Positions 46,067 through 56,689 of a DNA stretch of 64,000 bases are shown here, piece by piece. The notes beneath the pieces were generated by a model that searched no databases, was not told the DNA's origin, and saw only the letters and a list, made by a program, of their open reading frames with translations. The translations under genes were made by a program, and so were the position numbers. The stretch's first letter is position 1. Each line of letters opens with the position of its first letter. The stretch lies in assembly GCA_039881145.1 (NCBI GenBank), contig JAYKKI010000060.1, positions 9,386,501 through 9,450,500 on the forward strand, in the 5' to 3' direction. This DNA comes from Druceiella hillmani (lineage: Eukaryota > Arthropoda > Insecta > Lepidoptera > Hepialidae).

Positions 46067-46071
<5 letters not shown>

Positions 46072-46711
46072 AGGTTGTAATAAAACAACAATATGTATAG
46101 CTTTTTCCGCACGATTTTTTACACCACAGCTGTAACTGTTAACAATTTACATCCAAATATTGGTTATAATTATAAGAGAACATACTTCTGGGAGGAGCTT
46201 CTACCGGGATCAACTTTTCGAAGAGTGACAAACAAAGACAGAGGGGTTCTAAGCTTATAAAGAGCATACACCTACTGAACGAGACTACTGATACGCTGAA
46301 GTCCGAACAAAGAAATCTGTGGAAACCCAAAGAGTTTGGTAAATCGAAAAGTATAAATATTTATAAAATGAAGTAAATATTGAGGTAATTTTTGTAATAA
46401 ATTCTTATGCTTTATTTGATATAATTTGAAATACTGAAGTTTTAAATTGAATAGTTATAATAAATGAACGTTTCGAAAACTCCTTCAGCTATATATTTAA
46501 TGTAAACTGAAATTAATGTAAATTTCAGTTAGAAATGCTAAGATCTAGGCAAGAATTTTGAACTAGTTGGAAAAATGGGCCATTTGCTTAAAAATTTCCT
46601 ACGCAATGTACTTATACTTTTTACTGTAGTAATAGTAAAAAACGAATAGATTTCGTTCAGTACTGGAATACATTAGAGAAAAAACAATGACATCCACATA
46701 TGTGTTATCAG

Positions 46712-46714
<3 letters not shown>

Positions 46715-46767
<53 letters not shown>
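46715..46767. repeat. (TA)n microsatellite
   Basis: Pure TA, about 52 bp. Confidence 0.95.
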
Positions 46768-46768
<1 letters not shown>

Positions 46769-47150
46769 CAGCGCTACTAACCCTTAAATAATAATCCATC
46801 TGAACATCATTAAAATCAGACTAACCTGGAAGCCACTTGAGAATCCAAATACCAAAATTGTAAAATATCAGGTGTTCTTATATTTAGTGAAGCGGCAGTA
46901 TTAGCTTTAATTAAAATTCATGTAAATAAAAATGTTTTAATTTTTTTTTTCAATTATTTAATAAATATAATCACAATATTTCGTTATAATGCTGTTTATA
47001 GACGATGATGAGGCCCATACAGCGTCATCTATCGGCCGTTGCTATTGCTATGTGCTCCACCTGGTGATTCGGATGCGTGGCCTTCATACAAAATTCCACC
47101 TACTTTTTATACGAGTATATTGAACACGTCCAGTTTATCTGTGTTTTGCT

Positions 47151-47357
47151 TTTTATTTTATTTATTTATTTACTTTGATGTAATTAACTGATACATATAA
47201 CTTATTTCTACGAGAGTAATCTCGTACAGCCAACCATGAAATTAGTCCAGCCTCATTCGACGAACGGCCAGGGATCGAACCCGGGTCCCCTCGGTGCGCC
47301 GCTTCATCAAAAGCCGTATGCTTTTTGATCAACCCAACACACCACGGTGACGACGAC
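47151..47357 (-). mobile_element. tRNA-derived SINE, minus strand
   Basis: Read from 47,356: GTCGTCACCGTGGTGTGTTG, TTGATCAAAAAGCATACGGC, then a perfect B box GGTTCGATCCC (47,271-47,281), AATGAGGCTGGACT, GGTTGGCTGTACGAG, AAATAAGTTATATGTATCAG and a tail of AAATAAATAAATAAAATAAA. The head is better preserved than in the 41.8-kb copy. It is not a functional tRNA gene, because no acceptor or anticodon stems close. Confidence 0.8.
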
Positions 47358-47429
47358 TTATGTTACATGCATCCGTCATTTTGCATCAATTTCTCTCGAT
47401 ACATAACAGAAAGTAAATTTCCTAAGTTA

Positions 47430-48649
47430 TTAGGTTGGCAACTTATAAACTCGCCATCTACGTACATAAACTTTTTATATGCAGTCAATAAAATCAATCG
47501 TTAATTATATAAGCATCGTCGGTATCTAACACTTGTCACCAACGTGTTGGCAGAGCTAAAGTCCTGTCTTTGTAGAAACATTTAGGTCTGTGATTGAAAA
47601 AAACCGGTGAAGTTCGATTTTGATATGACTTTCGTCTTTAAATTTTTTGTCACGTAAATTATTAGCTAGAGAGCGAAATAAGCAGTAATTAGACGGCGAA
47701 AGATTTGGAGAGTATTGTGGGTAATGTAGCATAAAAGAAAAGTAGTTTTTCATGTATTACTTTTGTTACGTTTGGTCGAGAATTGTCATGTAAAAAATTA
47801 AATTTGCTTCGATTTGCTGTAAGTTTGGCGGTGAATTTGCTCCATTCTTCACAATATATCTCAGCTGTAATTATACTATTAGCTTGACAGAGTTTCCAAT
47901 GAATAATTCCATTTATACCCCACCATGCATTTGAAACGATTTTTTGTCCAATATTTAATTTTGGTCTAGGTACACCTTTCTATCCAGCTCCTAACCACTG
48001 GCGTTTACGCTAAAAATTAACTTAAGGCGCCCCCTTTTTATCTCCTGTAACCAGATACTTTAGCCTCTTGTTGGTATGATGGGAACTCAGTAGCTCCAAA
48101 CACTAATTAGCTCTCCTCTGAAGTTAAAAGGATTTTACCTCATGTGGCAGCCAAATGGAATATTTCCACTCAAAGCATGAAGATGTTTTTCCATTACAGT
48201 ATAAGAGCATGAAAATAGCTCGGCCAAAAAACGCAAATTTGATCTGATATCCGTTTAAACAAGTCTTTTAAATTGTTTATATCAATTATAGGAAGTCGCT
48301 TTGGATGAGGTTTATGGGACAGGTCAAAATTCCATTCTTTGAATCTTTGGAATCAATGTTTGGCTATGTTGTAAGAGGACAGACCTTTTCCAGTCGTTGT
48401 GTGTACATTGCGTAATACTTCGTTGGTTTTACAACCTAAATTACATTCATGAAAAATGAGTCCTCTAAGTTGACTTAGATATACTTCCATTTTTAATTTG
48501 TTCCTTACTCGTTGATTACTCAATTGTAAACTGAACAGAAGTTCGAATGCCGCGGTCTTGATATACCCTAAAAGAAACATTCTTGAAGCTACTATAACAT
48601 TCTAGAAATTGGTCGAAATAAATGGCGGGTTTATAAGTTACCAACGTAT
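47430..48649 (-). mobile_element. mariner element, 1220 bp, inactive
   Basis: TA flanks are at 47,428-47,429 and 48,650-48,651. TIRs: TAGGTTGGCAACTTATAAAC then TCGCCAT (47,431-47,457) and, inverted, TACGTTGGTAACTTATAAAC then CCGCCAT (48,622-48,648), three mismatches. A mariner transposase remnant fills the interior on the minus strand. The length is just under the roughly 1.3 kb of intact mariners. Confidence 0.95.
47500..48490 (-). pseudogene. mariner transposase, broken
   Basis: ATG at 48,490 opens MEVYLSQLRGLIFHECNLGC then KTNEVLRNVH, the first helix-turn-helix of mariner transposases. It leads to WFQRFKEWNFDLSHKP and later LVTGDKKG, where the first catalytic Asp (48,040-48,042) survives but the usual TGDEKW is altered. 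KRQWLGAG follows, with in-frame stops on either side. Then come AWWGINGIIHWKLC and FLHDNSRPN (second Asp intact, 47,785-47,787). The third position, YSPNLSPSNY, has Asn (47,703-47,705) in place of Asp. The distance between the last two is shorter than the family's 34 residues, with a frame change, so bases were lost there. The C-terminus decays near 47,500. Not functional. Confidence 0.9.
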
Positions 48650-48651
48650 TA

Positions 48652-49950
48652 ATATTATGTCTAAATATATCTTAAATGATGAGACTTAATAACAATATTT
48701 TGTTGTTAAACCACACTTACACGGTCTTGTATTGAATCTGAAGTTTACATATAACTGACATAACAAAAAAATAGGTTTATCAGGAGATAGATCAACATTT
48801 TTTTTTCAAAATTTACACAAAATAATTAGCGCTACCGGTAACATGTAGTTCAAGTTTGAATATAATTTCCATAACAACATTATAAATATATTTACACAAA
48901 TTCGTCGATAGATGGTATCACAACAGCGTTAGATATAAATGACACACTGTGGAATTATCCCTCAGCGTTTCACTCTTAGTATAAGAAATACTGATGCAAT
49001 GTTTGCTTGTAATAATTAAGCAATAAATTTTGGCCACGGGAAATCATTTAGAAACATTTTCTATGCCGATTAATGATAAACGATATTTTCTGAAAAAATA
49101 TCTTTAAATTTCTTTAAATTTTATATCACATTCGGTTATTGATTTACTGATGTCATAATCGCTCACCAGTGAATACATTTTATGTTAATTTGCTCGTTTT
49201 TTGCCATAAATCTAAAACAAGAATACCCTGACGAATTATCGGAAACTCCCAGGAATTCAATTACCAAACATAATGTTGATTACTGCAGTCTTTGTATACT
49301 CTACCAGATATGTTTGAGAAATCTCTATGCTATTCCGGAAATTGGCAAAAAATAATGTGGATTTATTAATTGCTTTATATGTGATATGTCAATATACATA
49401 GGGTTCTTAAGAACTAAACTCTAGTATTTTGTCTAATTAATCTAACGAAAAAACCAAGTGCAAGGTTTATAGAATTACATTATCGAAAACCAATATATAA
49501 TTGCGTGTAGAAATTTAAGTTGGTACTTGAAAGTACTAAAAGTGTTTGTTATGTCTAATGAGCTATCTTACGATGTAATGTTATTTATGATGAATGATTT
49601 CATATTATAAATACTTCAACTTTATCATAATACATAGAATGTATGAGACTAAAAAGGGATAGGAAATTAAAGTGGGCGTGGTTACAAATTATGTAGACCT
49701 ATGTGTCTACAACACATTTAAATAATATGAAGAATTATATTATATGTCTGTGAAATGTATGTATTTATTTATACAAGTAAATCTACAACACATACATAAG
49801 GTATATAAGGTACACCTTGTAGAAGAACGGAAAAGTTAAGAAAGAAGCTGGCGAAAATTTGGAGCTTCATACAATTTTCTATGAAGCTGAAAATGGTTTG
49901 ATATTGAGGCGGAATTTGATGTTTATTATGACATATATTTGCTGGAATTT
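48652..49950. other. Unassigned AT-rich DNA
   Basis: No gene is supported. A short insect-repeat-like phrase, CGTCGATAGATGGTATCACA then ACAGCG, lies near 48,903. An 8-bp hairpin AGCTTCAT / ATGAAGCT lies at 49,862-49,888. Confidence 0.4.
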
Positions 49951-49954
49951 TAGT

Positions 49955-50066
49955 TTCAAAGACGCGTCTTGGCTCCGACACGTCGGGTGTTAATAGAATT
50001 CAACGTCTCTTGGACCTCGAGTAGTTCGTGGGATGCCTTTAAAGTAGCTTAGATTTGGTAGCCGAG
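49955..50066 (+). other. GC island ending in a strong splice donor
   Basis: AGACGCGTCTTGGCTCCGAC, ACGTCGGGTGTTAATAG, TCTCTTGGACCTCGAGTAGT and TTCGTGGGATGCC lead to TAGCCGAG|GTAAGG, with the donor at 50,066/50,067. It could be a 5' exon of an unseen transcript. Frames are short in all phases, so it would be untranslated. A repeat origin is equally possible. Confidence 0.25.
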
Positions 50067-51358
50067 GTAAGGAAAAATGTTTACTTTTTATTTTCTTTAC
50101 ATAATGCTGCGTGTATATTGTACAAGAGAGACAAAAATATTTAAAAAATGTGCATAGGTCATTTTTTAAAGACAAATTCCAATACAGTACTTCACAAACT
50201 TTTGCTAGTGGAAAGCTGCGACAGAAGGGCAGATGGAATGTAACAGATCTTTGTTAAAAATGTAGAATCATGGAAAGAAAAAATTCAACTTGTAAGTAAA
50301 TGTGTATTTTTTCCATGTATTTATTGTCAACAATGTTTGTACTATCGTGAAACTTTTTACAGAAAGGCCCGATTTAAATTAGCGTTTTCCCCTTATTTGT
50401 TTGTATTTTGATAGAAGAGCATTTATGTATACAGGAGAAAGCTCATGGTGGGATAAAAATTGATACAATAATAACTACGATATGACAGAATAAACTTTGA
50501 TAGAAGCATGTAAGCTCAATTACTTTGAAGATTTCTGTCAAAACGTATTTTAATATAATTAAATGCTTATATACGTAATGTTAAACGTGATTGAGTGAAA
50601 ATCTTCTTGAAGTTAGAATTTCATAAAAAAATCTAGTTAAGTTGATTTTTGAATCAGTATATTATTTCACGAATTATAAAACCTTCCGCAAAAGGCTTAC
50701 TAAAATATGGCATGAGACGTAAAAGTTAATTTATCCACATTTTTAAAATATAGTATGACACGTAAAAGTCAATAATTACCCACTGAATAAATGAATAATT
50801 GTATTAAATAAAAATCATAAATTTAATAAAGTTACTTTTTCCAACAGCAATAATGTCTATATTTCTTCTCAATCCGTCTGTATATTTGTTAAATTTGAAC
50901 ACTTCAGTACTTTTCGCAATATGACTGTAAAGTTGATTGCTTAAAGTGTCGAATATAATTGATTCTTTAAGGTTTCGAATATTTAATCATCGATAAAATA
51001 TGCATACGAAACTTTGAGCATCGATATAATCGGCGCACTTAATCTAGATTTTAGTATTTATTAGGAAATTGCCAATTTGATTTAGTTTTCATAAAGTAAT
51101 TTCTAAAATCAAGAAACTTGGCATAGAATAAAATTTTATGTAAATACTTCACTTTTAATACAACCAGTTTACAAAATTAAATCGTATTTAATTAATGTAA
51201 TGCTCCATTAGCATTTGTTATTGAAAACAACATCTTTCCCTATATTATTTATTTTCCTGGTGTGCGTATTTATTTTCCTATTTGTAGTGTTACCAATAGA
51301 ACTAAATGAAAAAAAAATCTGGGGGCTAAATATAAAGATATAAGATACACTGTCAGTG

Positions 51359-51680
51359 TGCTCTTTAATCGTTTTAATTGCTCTTTAATCGTAAGTTTTT
51401 CTTTAATCGTATTAATTGCTCTTTAATCGTAAGTTTTTCTTTAATCGTATTAATTTCTCTTTAATCGTATTAATTGCTCTTTAATCGTATTAAAGAGCAA
51501 TTAAATCGTAAGTTTTTCTTTAATCGTATTAATTGCTCTTTAATCGTAAGTTTTCTTTAATCGTATTAATTGCTCTTTAATCGTAAGTTTTTCTTTAATT
51601 GTATTAATTGCTCTTTAATCGTAATTTTTTCTTTAATCGTATTAATTGCTCTTTAATCGTAAATTTTTCTTTAATCGTAT
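51359..51680. repeat. 38-bp minisatellite with one inverted unit
   Basis: The basic unit is AAGTTTTTCTTTAATCGTAT then TAATTGCTCTTTAATCGT, repeated about eight times with deletions. At 51,490-51,504 one piece is inverted (TTAAAGAGCAATTAA) next to its forward form at 51,470-51,484, giving perfect 15-bp arms around TCGTA. Confidence 0.95.
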
Positions 51681-51909
51681 GACTTGAAATAATTTGCAGA
51701 CCCAAATTAATAGCATGTCTAACATCTGATCAACTGTGAACGGATTATTCCCGAATAAAGTTATTTGATGCAGAGGTATCTTCAACTGATCACCGAGAAG
51801 TCCCAATGTCAGCCCGCTTGACTGATTTTTTACGTAAGGGGAACTTACAAATATGGTACATGAGGATAAACTGTCGTATCTGATGTAGCTGAAGCACAAT
51901 ATCATATCT

Positions 51910-53385
51910 GAAACAAGATTATTTTCTTTAGCAACACATCGTAGCGCGTATTTCCTGACTTTCTTTTGAAATTAGAGAAATGCCACCAGTGTAACTGTCT
52001 AAAAACAATTTTCCAATAAGTACCGGCATTACAAAAATAAAAGCAAGTTTGTAATATCATTGTGTTTAGTTTTATTCAAATATCAAATACCTTTTAGTCG
52101 GTATTTTTTTGGTTGATTTTAATTAATTTTTGCAAAAAGATTGATAAAGAGAGATTTATTTTTATTTATGTAGCGATAAGTCGGCCATATGTGAACATAA
52201 ATTATACTTAAACTATTCCAAGTTACTTTATCAACTACATAATAATTTAATTTTTACTTTAAATGGCAGTGAGTAGTTTTGTACAAAACTGCAAGTATTT
52301 TTTTTTAAAATAGCATAATTTTAATATATAATCAGTATTTGCTAGATACAAAAGTTTGAAAATATTTCTGGTATGTTCTTTTATTATTTTCCGTTTATAT
52401 GGATTCTTAATCTCTCAATCAATTGTTTTGGCATCAACACGGGATTAGATTTCAAAAAGACCTTCATTTGTTTAGTTAAATTATTTCTATCAAGTATATT
52501 CCTATCCAAATGTTCTCCTCATTTCGTTATTTTTCATTAAAGTAACTGCTATTATAATATTTTATTAATTTTTTCGAATAATTATATTAAATTTTATGAG
52601 ATTTATCAACAATAAAATTTGAGGTTTTATCGTTTAACATTTTTTTTTGATTCCATTTTTTATTTACATATTTATCTCTAGTAATGTATAGTGACAAAAA
52701 TATTTACGTTATTTTGGTTTATAAAATTATTGAAGACAATATGAAAAAAACATTTTATAAATAATTTAAGAAAAAAAATTTAAACCAGCAAGAATAACAT
52801 GCATTTAAAAATTTGACTAAATTTAAAACCCCGCCTGAAATTGAATATTTAAAGCAAACGAAGGTTATTTTCTAGAAAATATCAAGCTTACTTGTTTTGG
52901 CATTCGAAATACGTTTAGGACTCCATTTCCGCTAAAAATATGAATACTCCTTATGAAGTTTTTTTTTAAATCTATACAAGGAGTATATATAGTATTCGTA
53001 TCGTTTTGCTAATTACAGATGATAATTAAGTATCCAGTTTCTTATTTAACACACCTTCAAAGCACTCTCGCTGTCGCATGATTAATTAATTCGAAAGTAA
53101 TCACATTAATTAATATCGAGAATGAAATTATTTGCTTCTTCATCGTTAATTATGAAAGTTTGACGTTCAGAGTGCAATTAAAAGATTTCTCTCTCGTTCG
53201 TGCTAATTACGAGTAGATTCCATATCGATTAATGTCGCACGCCTTTGCAAGTGTTCAGGTAATTAAACGGATTCCAACTTCTGATGATTTACTTTCGTCT
53301 TCATTTACTCTATTTTATACACATTTATGGTATTATAAAATATTTTACTTTTAGAAAGTTTTACGCAGATGTACTTAAGATTCTA
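51910..53385. other. Unassigned AT-rich DNA
   Basis: No gene is supported. GCGATAAGTCGGCCATATGTG at 52,172 resembles the tail of the SINE at 41.8 kb and of lepidopteran RTE elements, but nothing else of such an element is visible. Confidence 0.4.

Positions 53386-53389
<4 letters not shown>

Positions 53390-53472
<83 letters not shown>
53390..53472. repeat. (TA)n microsatellite
   Basis: About 80 bp of TA with one TATGTATATG interruption. The flank ACATGGATGGAGTGAT resembles the ACATGCATGGAGTGAT next to (TA)n in the 54.8-55.2 kb array. Confidence 0.95.
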
Positions 53473-54481
53473 ACATGGATGGAGTGATTCAATATTTAAT
53501 TCAATTACTTTTTCATGTTAAAGGCTAAAATAATGAATAAAAATCGGTTCAAATAAACGTAGTGAATATTTTCCTGTCAAGAAATTACAATTTCAATTAA
53601 GCAAATAAAAAATAAACTGGGTAGAACTCACTATATGAAGATTCCTTAAACTCATGGATAAATATAAATATTTGAGTATACGTAGTGTTTTTATTGAAAT
53701 ATATAAAAATATTTCATATTTGCCCTAGTATGTCTTAGGAAGGCACTAAAATATTAAAATTGGTTCAAAAATATGAGATTTAGGACAATTGGCATGTTTT
53801 TTCGTGAACTTAAAGTTCTTGTTACGCTATTTTCTGTAATTTTGTGTTTAACGGTTTTCGATGTGGAAAAAGGGCTACATTTATGTGTACAGTTTCAGCA
53901 GTATCTGTGTTACTACAACCTCTAACTCTTTCGATTGATAAATCGTTCTTTTGTACGAAAAAAAAAATTTAAAAAAAATGAGTTCTTCATTTGCCCTGTC
54001 TAAAATAACTATTCTTGAGTTCCAATTATTGAAATATATATGGATTCATATACTTTTTCTGTACGGTATTTTAACTTTTTGTCAGGAACGGTTTCTGAGA
54101 AAAATAACTGTTAAAGGAAAAAAAGTCGGAAGGATAGGTATCTTATAGGGTTTTCGTGTTTTCATAAAGAATCAATAAGAGAATTAAACCATTGAAAGAA
54201 ATAAATCGAAAATAATTAGGAGTCTATATATTTTAGGCGAAAACTTTATATTCTATCTTCAGGTTTTAAATCGATTTGCATATTCGATTACCAAAATGAA
54301 TAAAATATAAAAAAAAAATAAGTGTCTATCTTTCTGTCTGTTCTAACGTATACTACTAAAATATTGATATAAATTTTATGTATGTTATAAATAGTAATAC
54401 TGTGGACAATTTAGTTTTGTCACGATATTTTAAAATATTCTGAACTAACTATGATGAAAGTAGTTAGAAGAATTATATAAC

Positions 54482-54600
54482 ACCTCCGCCATGAGGATAA
54501 CGCGTAGCGACGGACTACAGAAACACGTGGGAGTGAGACGGAGAACGAGGGGGGTGGATTAGCGCAAGCCGACCCGCGAGGGATAAAACCCATTATTTTT
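54482..54600. other. GC-rich island, possible repeat
   Basis: ACCTCCGCCATGAGGATAAC, GCGTAGCGACGGACTACAGA, a purine-rich run ending in AACGAGGGGGGTGGATT, then AGCGCAAGCCGACCCGCGAG. No frame is convincing. It shares the 12-mer ACCTCCGCCATG (inverse CATGGCGGAGGT) with the 45.8-kb island. Confidence 0.35.
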
Positions 54601-54810
54601 GTGAAAACCAGAAAACAAACGCATTAAAATTCTGTAGTTGCATTTTGAAATTCCACGCAGACAATGTTGCAAAGTATCGCTAATTTAATATAAAAAAACT
54701 TGCACTTATTCGCAACAAACGAGGTTACTGTAATCATTTATTGCATAAATACAATTCCAAAGTGTAAATTATATTTTTTTTTCAGTTCTCCTTTTTACTA
54801 TGCCGATAGA

Positions 54811-54886
54811 GTGTGGTGTGTAAATTAATTAGAATAGGAAGTCATACTTACTTAGCAATTTGTGCAAAGTTGAACCACTTTCCTAT

Positions 54887-54941
<55 letters not shown>

Positions 54942-55036
54942 ACATGCATGGAGTGATAAAGTGTGGTGTGTAAATTAATTAGAATAGGAAGTCATACTTA
55001 CTTAGCAATTTGTGCAAAGTTGAACCACTTTCCTAT

Positions 55037-55101
<65 letters not shown>

Positions 55102-55203
55102 ACATGCATGGAGTGATAAAGTGTGGTGTGTAAATTAATTAGAATAGGAAGTCATACTTACTTAGCAATTTGTGCAAAGTTGAACCACTTTCCTATTATT
55201 ATA
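54811..55203. repeat. Tandem repeat whose unit contains (TA)n
   Basis: The unit starts GTGTGGTGTGTAAATTAATT at 54,811, 54,961 and 55,121, runs through AGGAAGTCATACTTACTTAG and GTTGAACCACTTTCC, then a (TA)n tract and AACATGCATGGAGTGATAAA. The third unit stops before the TA tract. Unique parts are identical in all copies, while the TA tracts differ in length (about 50 and 60 bp). This is a very recent duplication. Confidence 0.95.
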
Positions 55204-56195
55204 TCGAAGGGAATTTAAGATTTCATGTGAATATATGGGGAAAAGAATTAATAATATTCAAGGTAATTAGGCAAATTTAACGTGGTGGAATTTTGATAGA
55301 AATACGGAAATAAAATATTTTTATTGTAAAAACATAACACAAGGCGGTAAATGAATACTTTTTTCCAAAAACTTTGAATTTATCTTTGCTTATAAAGTAA
55401 ATTTTTCCTGTTTTAAAAAGTTTGTAAACCAAATTTTATTAAAATTCATCATATCTTCAGATATCTACCAAAAAATGTGAAAAAGAAATTCTCGGCCGCT
55501 TTTTGTTTCCAAAACTATCGGGCTTGAGGTCATGAAAAAAACGAAATTTTTGGATTAGGAAGGTCATGACAGTCCATAACGTAATTTTATTTCAGACGAA
55601 CGTCTGTGAATAAGTCTAAAGGTAGTTCACATTTCGCATTAGATAACTCAAAGCGGTATACATTCAGAAAATTTGCTAAAAGTAAATTCTAGATGGAGAC
55701 ATATTGTTACCTTAAATATCATTTTGCCCTAATCAATAATGGAGTATTGACTTTTGTCAAAGTTAATGTATAAGTGACATCGAAACAGTGCCATTATTTT
55801 TCATTTACGTCCTAAAATATAGTTTTTTTACATCTATATATATTTAGCTAATTATACGATACATTAAACTATGTCTTAAATTTTATGATATTATTATACA
55901 TACCGTTCAGTAAACCTAATTTCACTGAAGGCAAACCAATCACGCTGTAGTGCCATCGTGATCAGATGTTTAAGTTGTGGTAAAGTACCAAATGATTTGG
56001 TTAAAGATACGTACTGTTATTGGTAAAAGGTTATGACTCAGCGAGCGTAAAAAGTTCTTAGATAGGAATGAAGAACATTATCGCGACCAAAAAGAGTGGA
56101 AAGTACGAGCAAATAGAATATTTCAATATCCATCTTGAGTCTTTAGAAACCTAGAAAAACTAGGAGAAAATCGATTGCAAATGGTAAAGGGGAAT

Positions 56196-56267
56196 AAACA
56201 TTTACCATATTGAAATCACATCACTTGACATATCCAAGTGACGTAATTTCAAAATGGTTAAATGTTT
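56196..56267. repeat. Inverted repeat, about 31-bp arms
   Basis: AAACATTTACCATATTGAAA then TCACATCACTT (56,196-56,226) pairs with 56,236-56,267, inverted as AAACATTTAACCATTTTGAA then ATTACGTCACTT. There are a few mismatches and a 9-nt loop. It could be a tiny MITE or an aged template-switch hairpin. Confidence 0.8.
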
Positions 56268-56636
56268 CAGTCACTATTCTATTAAAAAATATATCTATTT
56301 TGATTTTAAACCCTAACACTAATATTATATAGTAAAATAAGCAATTGCATTATATTATAGAAATTGAATAGGTTGTAAACAATTTCTCAATTATAGTATA
56401 ACGATGAAAACCTTATTCTTAAAGAATGGACTTTAATGAATCTCTGAACAGTGCGAGAAGAGAAATTACTTAGGTTATATTGAAGTCGAAAATTCATTTT
56501 ACGTAGAAATGTTAAAATTATATTTGATTTTTATATCAAATTAGGAATTGTTATTTATACATTAAAACGTGAGGAGAAAAATTTGTGCCATTTTTAAGCA
56601 TATTGCGTGTACAAAAGAGAGATGATATTAGGCATC

Positions 56637-56639
<3 letters not shown>

Positions 56640-56680
<41 letters not shown>
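56640..56680. repeat. (TA)n microsatellite
   Basis: Pure TA, about 40 bp. Confidence 0.95.
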
Positions 56681-56682
<2 letters not shown>

Positions 56683-56689
56683 GGAGAAG

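Noticed and set aside
47151..47357. A tRNA gene, because of the perfect B box
   Set aside because: No acceptor or anticodon stem closes, and the same sequence with a common body and A-rich tail occurs at 41.8 kb, so it is a SINE.
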